Shown here in pieces: positions 16,643-24,837 of a DNA stretch of 64,000 nucleotides. Origin of the DNA: Hyphococcus sp. (GTDB lineage: Bacteria; Pseudomonadota; Alphaproteobacteria; Caulobacterales; Parvularculaceae); NCBI GenBank assembly GCA_021776415.1, contig JAJFFY010000044.1:62001-126000 (forward strand), in the 5' to 3' direction. The number at the start of each line of letters is the position of its first letter. Positions within the stretch are counted from its first letter, which is position 1. A model generated the notes under the pieces. It was not told the origin of the DNA, made no database searches, and saw nothing but the letters and a program-made list of their open reading frames with translations. The position numbers were made by a program, and so were the translations under genes.

Positions 16643-18172
16643 TTATCGCCGCATTGCCCAGAAGTTCAGTGTGCCCATATCGCCGACATAAGACATCGGT
16701 TTTGTCTTGGTTTTTTTTGCATAGTTTCCGGATTTTCCGATTTGATAGTCAAAGCCGTGTTTACTAAGAAGCGTCAAAATCTGATCAAGTCGCACGGTTT
16801 CTTCGTTTCCCGGAAGCATATGCCACTCGACACACATTTGTTTGATCAGGGAGAGCTTGTCACCGAGCTCAAGCAGGACTTCACCTTCGCTGCCTTCGAT
16901 GTCGAGTTTCAGGAAATCGACTTCGCGGTCAATATAGTCACTGAGCGGAACAGTTTCAATCAGCAGTTCTTCAATTTCATCGCCGAATTTTACGCGCCGG
17001 TCCGTGAGAGAGCCCGCCATACTATACTCTCGCGATAGATAAAAACGCGCTTCGCCTTTGTTTGATGAAAGTCCTTTTTCGACAACCTCGACATTCGCGT
17101 AACCGTTCGTCTCGACATTAGAGACAGCCAACTTGTACAGCGAGGGAACCGGTTCAAACGCCAACACGCGAGCCTTGGGATAAAGCTGCTTGAAATAAAT
17201 TGTCGACATGCCGAAATTTGCGCCGCAGTCGATGATGAAGGGTTCATCATTGTCGCTTTCGAAGTAATATTCCTGATCGACCAAAATTTCGTTGATTAAC
17301 GTCCAAATCGCATGTTCATCGACGATTTGAAGCTTTGCATCGCGCATATGAAATATTTTGCCGTCGCAGAGATGCGCACAGAGAAAGTCGCGTAGATGTA
17401 CGTCACTGGGGAAACCTTCGGTCGGAATCGGCGCTGAGGTAAGTCGGTCTATGGCTTCGCAATCGCCATAATATTCCTGCAGCCTGTCAAGGAGGGTGAG
17501 ATATTGGTTGAACCCGTTTAGTTGTCGCCGCCTGTTGTGCCAGTTGGCTGATAGCATTTTCACGGAGATTTCTTCACTAGGAGAAGTAAATTCTTGAAAT
17601 GCTTCATGAACACGAGCGTCTTGATAGAATGTAGAGCGATGTTGGTCCGTCAATGATGAGGAAATTAAAAACCGCACATCCTGAGCGATCTCCTTGCGTA
17701 TGGACGTAAAGGATGCTGCGGCTTTGCGAATGCGCCCGTCGCTGAAGAATTTTTTCTTCCGACCATCATTCAGGGCGGCGTTTACAAGAAAATCCAGATT
17801 CTGGACGACTTCATTCTGGATGGATGTAAAAGAGGCCGCCGTCTCGCGGATGCCTTTGGCGCCAAAGAAACGTTTTCGATTGCTGTCTGTTTGAGCGGAT
17901 GCAACTAAAAACTCTATGTCGCGCGCTAGCTGGCCTCGAATTCCCGCATTCGCCGCAACCGCTTCCGCTAGGTCGGGAGCGCCTTCGATCAAGGAGAAAA
18001 TAGTCTTGATCAGCTCTTCCTGAGTCAGGCCTTCCTTAAGGAGGGCGGCGAGACGTTGGCGTGCATATAAGAACCGTATATATCGCTCCGGCCCTATGAT
18101 AGCAGAAGGCAATGCGGCGAACTTGATGCTTGTGTGGGCCGATTTGTTTTTTGACTGCACGTTTCTTCTCAA
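16643..18172 (-). CDS. FkbM-family methyltransferase with N-terminal triple repeat
   Basis: A 509-residue protein in two parts. The C-terminal half (about 305-500) is an FkbM-type SAM methyltransferase: IIDCGANFGMSTIYF at 313-327 is the SAM-binding loop, then LAFEPVPSLYKLAVSNVETN and DFLKLDIEGSEGEVL, the FkbM hallmark. Such enzymes O-methylate sugars. The N-terminal half has no recognised domain but holds three tandem 40-residue helical repeats (residues 86-205), listed separately. It is followed by the aminotransferase and preceded, after 63 bp, by the Wzt gene, so may cap or modify the chain exported by Wzm/Wzt. Chain-terminating methylation recognised by Wzt is known in other ABC-dependent systems; that role here is inference. 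Confidence 0.88.
   Translation of the reverse strand: MRRNVQSKNKSAHTSIKFAALPSAIIGPERYIRFLYARQRLAALLKEGLTQEELIKTIFSLIEGAPDLAEAVAANAGIRGQLARDIEFLVASAQTDSNRKRFFGAKGIRETAASFTSIQNEVVQNLDFLVNAALNDGRKKKFFSDGRIRKAAASFTSIRKEIAQDVRFLISSSLTDQHRSTFYQDARVHEAFQEFTSPSEEISVKMLSANWHNRRRQLNGFNQYLTLLDRLQEYYGDCEAIDRLTSAPIPTEGFPSDVHLRDFLCAHLCDGKIFHMRDAKLQIVDEHAIWTLINEILVDQEYYFESDNDEPFIIDCGANFGMSTIYFKQLYPKARVLAFEPVPSLYKLAVSNVETNGYANVEVVEKGLSSNKGEARFYLSREYSMAGSLTDRRVKFGDEIEELLIETVPLSDYIDREVDFLKLDIEGSEGEVLLELGDKLSLIKQMCVEWHMLPGNEETVRLDQILTLLSKHGFDYQIGKSGNYAKKTKTKPMSYVGDMGTLNFWAMRR
17558..17917 (-). repeat. Three tandem 40-codon repeats inside the FkbM gene
   Basis: Residues 86-125, 126-165 and 166-205 of the protein align without gaps. 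Each unit runs (I/L/V)xFLVxxAxxD...R..FF..(G/A)(R/K)(I/V)R.AAASFTSI...(I/V)(A/V). The first two units are most alike (both contain AASFTSI); the third is more diverged but keeps FLI, the aromatic pair FY and the EEI end. The copies are clearly diverged at DNA level, so the duplication is old and kept at protein level. The pattern suggests amphipathic helices for protein contact. Confidence 0.85.
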
Positions 18173-18235
18173 AAATTATGATCGGCTGTTAAACAGGTTA
18201 GAGTTAATCACTATCGCTACCTAACTACCGCTTAC

Positions 18236-19663
18236 CTAACCATCGGCAACATCATACACATTGTACCGATATTTCAGGCTTATCTGATTCCAGACCATAA
18301 ATCGATTGGGGGATATGCGAAAAGCCAATATGGCGTCGCGCCATAGATAAGCGCTGCCCTCATGGATTGATGCTGTCACGACGTATGATCCGGGTGCAAA
18401 GCACAGATCCTCAATATCGATTTTACAGAGGATGCGGCCATCCGTCGTCTTTTTCAGTAGGTTGCCGTTAAGCGTTGATATGGTCGACAGGCGCTTGCCG
18501 TCTTCGGTAAGAAAGACAAGCGAAATATTCAGGTCGGACACCTGCCGCGTCAGGCGGAAGCCATATTCGATAGAAAATGATTCGTTAACACCCACGGTTT
18601 CGTCCGGGTTGTTATCGACAAGCAGCACGCATGAGAACTCCTCAATGCCGGAGGGCTCAATATAACCGCCATATAGTTCATCAACATATTGTTTTGAAAT
18701 AGCCGGACGGTTCCATGAAAATTGCTGGTTGCGGGCAAGGAAGCTGGCGGCGTCTTTTGTTGGATTGGTTGCGGCGCTAGCCGTTTCCACATTGACATAA
18801 AAACGAGGCGCACAAGCGCGCCAGGTCTCGCCAGTATTTTCAGCCTTGGCGATTTGTGGCGCCGCCTGCTTATCTTGGATAGGCGAAGGTTTTTGCGTTT
18901 GCTGTTCCATGAATAGAAGATAGTCCGCGGTTACATCTTCAGCCGGGCCGTCGCTGCGGACTTTCCCTTCGTGAAGCCAGATCGCTCGGTCACAGAATTG
19001 CTTAATGCTGGTCATAGAATGTGACACAAGCAGCATTGCGACGCCTTTTTGCTTCATCGCCTGAAGCTGAAATTTGCATTTATTCTGAAACGCGATGTCG
19101 CCGACGGATAAAGCCTCGTCGATCACGATTAAGTCCGGTTCAAGAAAAGCGCAGAGCGAAAAACCCAGCCGCGACTTCATGCCTGAGCTGTAGGTTTCCA
19201 CCGGACTGTCTATAAACGGGCCGATTTCGGAAAAGTCGATGATACGATCAAACAGATCGGCGCTTTTCTTGACGTTAAGACCGCGCAAGGCGATGCCGTT
19301 GATGACGTTTTCACGCCCGCTGAGGCGTTGGTTAAACCCGGCTCCGAGGTTAATCAGTGCTTGAATCTGACCGTTAATATTGATGCTGCCTCTGCTCGGC
19401 GTAATCAGGCCGGCGAGCATTTTCATCAGCGTTGTCTTGCCGCCGCCATTGCGGCCGATAATGCCAATCGCATCACCAGGATAAATGTCAAGCGATACCT
19501 TTTCAACCGCCCAGAACTCCTGTTCGTCGCGATCAAAGGATAATGGCAAGCATGCGATGTTGCGAAGAATGTCTGCGACGCCACGCGAGACGTTTTGGCG
19601 TGGATTGCGGACAAAATTTTTGCCAACGCCGACGGCGGAGATAATTGGGAGCGTGCGGGTCAT
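18236..19663 (-). CDS. wzt: Polysaccharide ABC exporter ATPase with C-terminal glycan-binding domain (Wzt)
   Basis: A 475-residue protein. The ABC domain (about 1-250) has Walker A GRNGGGKTT at 70-78, signature YSSGM at 158-162, Walker B LIVIDEA and H-loop SHSMTSIKQFC. A linker at about 255-330 leads to a C-terminal beta-sandwich (about 340-470; VGVNESFSIEYGFRLTRQ and FAPGSYVVTASIHEG), the carbohydrate-recognition domain of Wzt proteins that export terminally modified chains. It starts one base after the wzm stop. It therefore energises export of a lipid-linked polysaccharide whose end, perhaps capped by the neighbouring FkbM enzyme, it may recognise. Confidence 0.94.
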   Translation of the reverse strand: MTRTLPIISAVGVGKNFVRNPRQNVSRGVADILRNIACLPLSFDRDEQEFWAVEKVSLDIYPGDAIGIIGRNGGGKTTLMKMLAGLITPSRGSININGQIQALINLGAGFNQRLSGRENVINGIALRGLNVKKSADLFDRIIDFSEIGPFIDSPVETYSSGMKSRLGFSLCAFLEPDLIVIDEALSVGDIAFQNKCKFQLQAMKQKGVAMLLVSHSMTSIKQFCDRAIWLHEGKVRSDGPAEDVTADYLLFMEQQTQKPSPIQDKQAAPQIAKAENTGETWRACAPRFYVNVETASAATNPTKDAASFLARNQQFSWNRPAISKQYVDELYGGYIEPSGIEEFSCVLLVDNNPDETVGVNESFSIEYGFRLTRQVSDLNISLVFLTEDGKRLSTISTLNGNLLKKTTDGRILCKIDIEDLCFAPGSYVVTASIHEGSAYLWRDAILAFRISPNRFMVWNQISLKYRYNVYDVADG

Positions 19664-19664
19664 T

Positions 19665-20480
19665 TTAGAGAAACGTCCGCATGGTTCGGTGAAAGGCGAA
19701 GGCGGCGAAAATAAATATTCCTATTACAAGGAGAGTTACAATCGTCAGGGCTGACGTGTCGACAAACTGTCCGTTGATTAAATAAAGCCTCAGATTTTCG
19801 ATTATGACCGCAACCGGATTGTAGTGGCGGAAAATTTCAAGCCCGCCGGTCAGCGGAAAGATCGCGCCGCTCAAATACATGAGGGGGCGGCTAACCACGC
19901 CGACAGCGATTTTAAGATCTGCAGACGCCAGGGTGAATGGAGCGATCAATAGACCAAGAGCAAGACCGGCAAACATGGCGATGGGCGACAGAAAAATGAA
20001 ACTTACCGTATTCGCCCAGTTAAAAAAACCAAAGGCTACAGTCAGCCCGACAATGATCGGTAGGCGCATTGCCAACATGAATAGTGAGCGCAGCGCCATT
20101 GAAGTGACCAGGCTTTCTGGCGCCACCGCGTAGTTGCCGATCAAGTTTCCCGCGCGCTGCAATGAAGACAACGACAGCATAAGGCTGTCAAAAAAAGTCT
20201 GCCAGATCAAAATTCCGCATACCGCGAACAGTGCGAACGGCATATTCAGCCCGTTAATTTCAAGAATGCCGTTACGGCGCAGGGCGACGAAGATGAAGGC
20301 GAGGACCAGCGGTTCGATAAAGGCCCAGAAGAGCCCAAGCTTGGTCTGGACATATTCGATGCGGATATCGCGAACCGCGAGATGCCAGCCCTGCGAGGGA
20401 GCGGAATTTAGGCCGCGCCGCATACTGGTCAGGGTCTGACGCGCTGTCTGTAAAACGCCGCTTGCCAATTTCAACAACAC
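19665..20480 (-). CDS. wzm: Polysaccharide ABC exporter permease (Wzm)
   Basis: A 271-residue ABC-2 type permease with six predicted spans. The conserved cytoplasmic start LAVRDIRIEYVQTKLGLFWAF is typical of Wzm/KpsM proteins (R-D-x4-Y-x2-S-x-LG in relatives), and the ABC-2 motif lies near PLMYLSGAIFPLTGGL. It pairs with the Wzt ATPase encoded immediately downstream. A 140-bp gap upstream, before the 6-phosphogluconolactonase gene, could hold its own promoter. Size and order match standard wzm-wzt pairs. Confidence 0.94.
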   Translation of the reverse strand: MLLKLASGVLQTARQTLTSMRRGLNSAPSQGWHLAVRDIRIEYVQTKLGLFWAFIEPLVLAFIFVALRRNGILEINGLNMPFALFAVCGILIWQTFFDSLMLSLSSLQRAGNLIGNYAVAPESLVTSMALRSLFMLAMRLPIIVGLTVAFGFFNWANTVSFIFLSPIAMFAGLALGLLIAPFTLASADLKIAVGVVSRPLMYLSGAIFPLTGGLEIFRHYNPVAVIIENLRLYLINGQFVDTSALTIVTLLVIGIFIFAAFAFHRTMRTFL

Positions 20481-20620
20481 CTATCGAATTTGATGAGTGT
20501 AATACGTGCGGGCGCGCGCCTTATGCGCATCTAAAGCCCTGCGTGTGATATGACATATCCCGCCAAAAGCAAACGGTTACAGCTCGCCTTTAGGTATGTT
20601 AATTTGGGCAAGGCGTGATC

Positions 20621-21331
20621 TCAAGCGAGGACGGCGTTGGCGCAACCCTGATCCATCAGGATTTCGACGCCGGCGCGATGCCCGCATGCGCGCGCAAAAG
20701 GGGGCAAAGCGTCAGAAGGCATGCCGCCTCCGGCGATTACTGGCTTGACGATTGGGGCTTTTTCTGCGCCCCAGGCCAGAACCACATGGCGCTTGCAGCC
20801 TTTCAGGACTTCAAAAGTCACGGTGACGCGCGCCTCGCCATCCAAAGCCCTTGCGGGCGCGGCGAGGCTTGTTGCGTTGAGGGCGTCGTCGCCGGGAAAG
20901 AGCGAGGCGACATGTCCATCCGGGCCAACGCCAATAAGGGCCATGTCGAAGGCCGAAACGCCTCCGAATTGGGAGAGTTCTGCATCATAGGCGGTCGCCG
21001 CCTTTTCCGCGCCCATTGCGCCTTTGATGAGATGCACGTCGGCGCGACGCCAGAAATCGCCCAGATGTCGGCGCGCCAACCCCGCATTACTTCTCTCGTG
21101 GGTAATCGGGACGCATCGTTCGTCAATCCAAAAAAGCCGAAACTGCGCCGGATCAACCGACCCAAGCGAGGCCATTTCGCGTAGCCGGTCGAAAACAAGC
21201 GGCGGGCTGCTTCCTCCCGAGAGCGCCAGCTGAAACGGGCGCGCGCGCGGCTGCCGACTTGCTGCCGCAATGATTCGCGCGGCCTCATCGGCGGCGGCTT
21301 CGCGGTTGGCGAAGACCTGGTGTTCAGTCAT
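20621..21331 (-). CDS. pgl: 6-phosphogluconolactonase (NagB/RpiA-like fold)
   Basis: A 236-residue enzyme of the oxidative pentose phosphate/Entner-Doudoroff route, hydrolysing 6-phosphogluconolactone. Family motifs are LALSGGSSP (phosphate loop), FWIDERCVP and GVGPDGHVASLFPG. Length is normal. Its ATG overlaps the stop of the upstream GT4 gene (ATGA), so it is translationally coupled to a polysaccharide gene rather than sitting with zwf/edd. It may simply serve central metabolism, or act on a sugar lactone in this locus. The sequence alone cannot separate these. Confidence 0.93.
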   Translation of the reverse strand: MTEHQVFANREAAADEAARIIAAASRQPRARPFQLALSGGSSPPLVFDRLREMASLGSVDPAQFRLFWIDERCVPITHERSNAGLARRHLGDFWRRADVHLIKGAMGAEKAATAYDAELSQFGGVSAFDMALIGVGPDGHVASLFPGDDALNATSLAAPARALDGEARVTVTFEVLKGCKRHVVLAWGAEKAPIVKPVIAGGGMPSDALPPFARACGHRAGVEILMDQGCANAVLA

Positions 21332-22521
21332 TTCAACGAATTAATCATTTGAAGAATGCGCGCCGCGCTTTTTTTAACCGAGCGCGCCGCGATAACTCTG
21401 CGCGACAGGGCTGTGTCGGGCCCCTTCCAGGCTGCGGCCGTTTCACATGCGCGCGCGCCCATCGCGGATGCATCGAACCCGTCGATCACAGTTCCAGCAT
21501 TGAGATCGCGGATCAGATCAACTGCGCCGCCGCCGCCTTCGAAGGCGAGAATTTGTGCGCCCATTGCCGCCCCTTCGATGGCGACGCGGGGATAAGGGTC
21601 TTCGGTGGAGGTCACCATAACCGCCGCTGCCCGTCGGAACACAGGCAAAGGGTCAGGGATGGCGCCGGGGAAGAAAATCTGATCGTCAAGCCCCGCTGCA
21701 CGCGTGCGATCAAGCAGGCTGGAATGCATTTCTCCCTCGCCGAGCCAGACAAAGACCAGCCGTCCGGGGCCGTGGTATTTTTTCACCGCGCTTGCGGCGG
21801 CCGCAAAGAATAAATCCGGACCCTTGCGGGGCGTCAGGGTGCCTGCGCCCGCGATCAACCGGTCGTCTGCGGCAAGGCCAAAGCGAACTTCTGTTTCGTT
21901 TTTTTCTGTTGGCGTTCCTGGAACGTCACTCTCGCTAATGGCGACCGCCGGCGGTTCAACGCAAAGCCGATCCGGCGCGATGTGAAACTGTTTTTCAAGA
22001 TCGGTTGCAACGGCTTGCGACGCGCAGAAAAAGAACCGTGTTTTATCGAGACTGCTCTGCCGTCGCAGCGGATCCAGTGCGACAATGGTCGGCGCCAGTT
22101 CACGGACATGGGTGAAGATTGGAGCCGGCGTTTGCAGCAGGTCGATGACATCACCGCAATGGGTTGTGTTGGCGTAGATTGCATCGGGCGCCCATGCATT
22201 TACGGAGGCGACAATGCTATCGGCTGCGATTTGCTCGGTCTTGCTGAGGCAATAAGGACGGTCAGGGTTGCGCAGGCATTTGGCGCCCATGACCGGGCCG
22301 TATCGCCATGTTATGTTAGCGGCGTCGGCAAATGAAAATTGTGGGGACGTCCGCCAGACTGTCGTCGTTGCGATTTTCTCAAATTGTTGCGCAAGCACCC
22401 CGCCCCGGCGCAAGATGACTCGCAACTCTACGCCCAATTTTCTAAACTCGCGCGTAAGCTGGAGGCAACTGATCGGCGCGCCTGTGGTCTCTGCAGCATG
22501 GGAAATAATTAACAACCGCAT
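21328..22521 (-). CDS. Glycosyltransferase family 4, copy A of the DUF115-GT4 module
   Basis: A 397-residue GT-B protein. It starts MRLLIISHAAETTGAPIS with the acceptor-side GAPIS loop and has HVREL in the N-terminal domain. In the donor domain GAGTLTPRKGPDLFFAAA is followed by STEDPYPRVAIEGAAMGA, the E-x7-E equivalent. It closely parallels the GT4 at 38632-39843: same length class, same GAPIS and HVREL motifs, and the same position after a DUF115 gene. Its start overlaps the DUF115 stop by one base (TAATG) and its end overlaps pgl by four, giving a coupled DUF115-GT4-pgl unit. Confidence 0.88.
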   Translation of the reverse strand: MRLLIISHAAETTGAPISCLQLTREFRKLGVELRVILRRGGVLAQQFEKIATTTVWRTSPQFSFADAANITWRYGPVMGAKCLRNPDRPYCLSKTEQIAADSIVASVNAWAPDAIYANTTHCGDVIDLLQTPAPIFTHVRELAPTIVALDPLRRQSSLDKTRFFFCASQAVATDLEKQFHIAPDRLCVEPPAVAISESDVPGTPTEKNETEVRFGLAADDRLIAGAGTLTPRKGPDLFFAAAASAVKKYHGPGRLVFVWLGEGEMHSSLLDRTRAAGLDDQIFFPGAIPDPLPVFRRAAAVMVTSTEDPYPRVAIEGAAMGAQILAFEGGGGAVDLIRDLNAGTVIDGFDASAMGARACETAAAWKGPDTALSRRVIAARSVKKSAARILQMINSLK

Positions 22522-23405
22522 TATGCGTTGCTTTCAAACAGTTTGTTAAAGTCAATGCGCTCAAAGACTTCCAGCTTGCCGCCATGCGTTGCGTTTAAGA
22601 CGTTGCGGCCATCGCTCTCAAAAGCGGCCCTGGCGATTTCAAATGCTTGCGTTTGCAGGTCGACATTGGGAACGCCGATCATGTCGCCGATCTTATAGTA
22701 CTGGTCTGTGAAATGCGCTTTGTTAACCAGCGCTTGATTTTCAACCGTCACGGTTATTTTCCCGGGTGCAAAGTCGTCAGAGAGTCTACCATAATCATGG
22801 TCGACGCCGACAAGATAGACTGGATCGCAGCCCAGAAAATAAGCAAGCTGCAACGCGATATAAGTTATCGTTGAGCCAAGATAAACTGTCTGTGGGAAGT
22901 CGCGGGAAAATTGAATGCCGGGATCGTCCCAATACGCATCATCGGCGAGGCGGGCATTCATGAATAAAAGATCTTTCCAAGGGCGCGCAATAGCATATGC
23001 GTTGTGAAGCGCTGCGATTTTTAACGGCCCGTTTATGTGTCTGATTTCCGGTCCGCGAATTTCGGTCTGCTCGACATCTTCGAACAGAAGATAACTGGCC
23101 GCGAACCCCCAGTCATTAAACGCCTTATAGGCGCCGTTGGCGGCGATGGTGATTTCATTATTGAGCCGGAAGATGTCGGTTTGCTTAAGGCTGGGGCCGT
23201 TGCCGATAATGAAGCAGGGCTTGCCAGCGCCTGAGCCTTTCAAGGCGGCGATCCGGCTCTGATCCCCCGGAATCTTGCCGATGCGAAAACCGCGTTCGCT
23301 GCGTTTAACTCCAATCCGGTCGAAAAAACGCTGGCGCGCGCATAGCAAACGCCAATATCCCAAGGGATATTTCCATTTCGGAAATCGCGCCGACCATGCG
23401 ATCAT
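22521..23405 (-). CDS. MptE-like/DUF115 family protein, copy A (putative glycosyltransferase)
   Basis: A 294-residue protein with the family hallmark GNGPSLK at 68-74, followed by TIAANGAYKAF. Other strong blocks are YLLFEDVEQTE, GIQFSRDF, VYLGSTITYIALQLA, LGCDPVYLVGVDHDYG and YYKIGDMIGVPNV. The MptE-like/MAF_flag10 family includes archaeal pterin diphosphokinase and the catalytic domain of Maf flagellin glycosyltransferases, which transfer nonulosonic acids. Here, beside a CMP-sugar operon, a transferase role is more likely than pterin chemistry; this is inference. It shares a 108-bp divergent promoter region with the CMP-sugar synthetase gene, and a full-length paralogue lies at 39840-40721. 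Confidence 0.8.
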   Translation of the reverse strand: MIAWSARFPKWKYPLGYWRLLCARQRFFDRIGVKRSERGFRIGKIPGDQSRIAALKGSGAGKPCFIIGNGPSLKQTDIFRLNNEITIAANGAYKAFNDWGFAASYLLFEDVEQTEIRGPEIRHINGPLKIAALHNAYAIARPWKDLLFMNARLADDAYWDDPGIQFSRDFPQTVYLGSTITYIALQLAYFLGCDPVYLVGVDHDYGRLSDDFAPGKITVTVENQALVNKAHFTDQYYKIGDMIGVPNVDLQTQAFEIARAAFESDGRNVLNATHGGKLEVFERIDFNKLFESNA

Positions 23406-23513
23406 TCAACTGCTGCCACTTTTTATGTTCTGCTTCCGCGCCGGAATATTGTACAGTTTGAACCGAGAGGCTAGTGATCGTCGCCTCGAGGGTGCGAGGG
23501 TAGAGAATTAGTC

Positions 23514-24200
23514 ATGAAAATCGCCATGACGCCGGCCCGGCTCGGCAGTCAGCGTTTAAAGAAGAAAAACCTCGCGCCGCTGGCCGGAGTCGAGTTGGTT
23601 CGGCGCGCGGTCAGGCGTTGCAAGGCGGCGGATTGTTTCGACGCCATTTATATAAACTCTGAAAGTAATCTTTTCCGGCCGATCGCCGAGGAGGAGGGCG
23701 TGCTTTTTCATAAGCGGGCCGAAGCTTTGGCATCGAATACCGCGACAAGCGAGGATTTCGTTGCTGAGTTCATGGAAAGCCACCCTTGCGACAGGCTCTA
23801 TCAGGTTCATTCTATCGCGCCATTGGTCCCGGCCCGAGAAATTGCCGCATTTTCACAATTTGTGAAAACATCCGGCGCTGATACGGTGCTAAGTTGCGTC
23901 GAAGAACAGATCGAATGCGCCTATCAGGGCGCGCCGGTCAATTTTTCACTTACGGAGAAAACCAATTCGCAGGACCTTATCCCAATCCAGCGCATCACAT
24001 GGAGCCTGACGGCATGGACGCCTGCCATATTTCTCGCGGCGAAAGAGCGGGGCGAATGCGCGACTTATGCAGGCAAGGTCGCCTATTACGCCCTTGATAG
24101 GCCCTCTGGCATCATCATAAAAGTGCAGGAGGATCTTGATATGGCGGAAGCTCTTTTGGCCCAACTTGGCGACGGCCCTCAATATGGCGGCGGCAAATAA
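23514..24200 (+). CDS. CMP-sugar synthetase (acylneuraminate cytidylyltransferase family)
   Basis: A 228-residue nucleotidyltransferase. The N-terminal CTP-binding motif PARLGSQRLKKKNL at 7-20 matches the P-A-R-x-G-S-x2-(I/L)-x2-KN loop of NeuA/KdsB-type enzymes. Later VHSIAPLVP corresponds to the usual L-Q-x-T/S-x-P segment. Such enzymes join CMP to the anomeric carbon of a 2-keto sugar acid (sialic, legionaminic, pseudaminic acid or Kdo). The substrate here is unknown. The gene heads the seven-gene plus-strand operon 23514-29398 and is divergent from the DUF115-GT4-pgl unit. Confidence 0.85.
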   Translation: MKIAMTPARLGSQRLKKKNLAPLAGVELVRRAVRRCKAADCFDAIYINSESNLFRPIAEEEGVLFHKRAEALASNTATSEDFVAEFMESHPCDRLYQVHSIAPLVPAREIAAFSQFVKTSGADTVLSCVEEQIECAYQGAPVNFSLTEKTNSQDLIPIQRITWSLTAWTPAIFLAAKERGECATYAGKVAYYALDRPSGIIIKVQEDLDMAEALLAQLGDGPQYGGGK

Positions 24201-24225
24201 AGTTTGTTTTTACAAGGATATTTAA

Positions 24226-24795
24226 GTGACCAACGACAGTGAATTTTTGAAGGATTATTTTGGGCGACTGGAAACATTTGCGCATCTTGACGATGGCCTA
24301 TTTGAGCAGCTGACGGCAGTGCGCGACCTCTGGCTTAAGGCTAGGACGGCGGGCGGCAAAGTGATCTTTATTGGCAATGGCGGTTCGGCGGGCATTGCGG
24401 CGCATTTGGCGATTGACCTCGGCAAAAACGGCGGCGTTCCTGCGGCATGCTTTAACGATGGCGCGCAGATCACCTGTCTTGCCAATGATTACGGATTTGA
24501 AAACTGGATTGCTCATGCCTTGCGCATTCAAGGGCGCTCCAGCGACACGTTGGTTGCGATTAGTTCCTCCGGCCGCTCGCCAAATATTCTCAATGCGATC
24601 AAACAGGCGCGGGAAATGGGTGTCAGCGTTGTGACATGTTCGGCGATGGACGCGGGTAATCCTCTGCGCGCTTCTGGCGACATAAACCTTTGGGCCGACA
24701 GTTGCGCATATAATATCGTCGAAACCGTACATCAGTTCTGGATGATGTCGGTGATTGATTTGATCATCGGCAAAGCTGAATATCCAGCGAACTAG
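24226..24795 (+). CDS. SIS-domain phosphosugar isomerase (GmhA-like)
   Basis: A 189-residue single SIS domain. GNGGSAG at 50-56 and SSSGRSPN at 113-120 are the phosphosugar-binding loops; the pattern is that of GmhA, which converts sedoheptulose-7-P to a heptose-7-P. Length matches GmhA (about 190). The start is GTG at 24226 with AAGGA centred 7-8 bases upstream; no ATG fits. Dedicated heptose kinase and phosphatase genes (hldE/hddA, gmhB) are not nearby, so a heptose product is only one option. It is the second gene of the CMP-sugar operon, 25 bp after the synthetase. Confidence 0.85.
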   Translation: MTNDSEFLKDYFGRLETFAHLDDGLFEQLTAVRDLWLKARTAGGKVIFIGNGGSAGIAAHLAIDLGKNGGVPAACFNDGAQITCLANDYGFENWIAHALRIQGRSSDTLVAISSSGRSPNILNAIKQAREMGVSVVTCSAMDAGNPLRASGDINLWADSCAYNIVETVHQFWMMSVIDLIIGKAEYPAN

Positions 24796-24837
24796 ACAGC
24801 GCGTAGTAACGACTCTGGCGTCAGGGGTGCAACGGTC

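Noticed and set aside
17558-17917. CRISPR-like or non-coding tandem repeat
   Set aside because: The 120-bp units are in frame, diverged in DNA and conserved in protein, so they are coding repeats.
24226-24795. Assigning the SIS protein as GmhA of the core heptose pathway
   Set aside because: The motif fits, but no heptose kinase, phosphatase or adenylyltransferase genes are near and the operon points to another sugar; kept as GmhA-like only.
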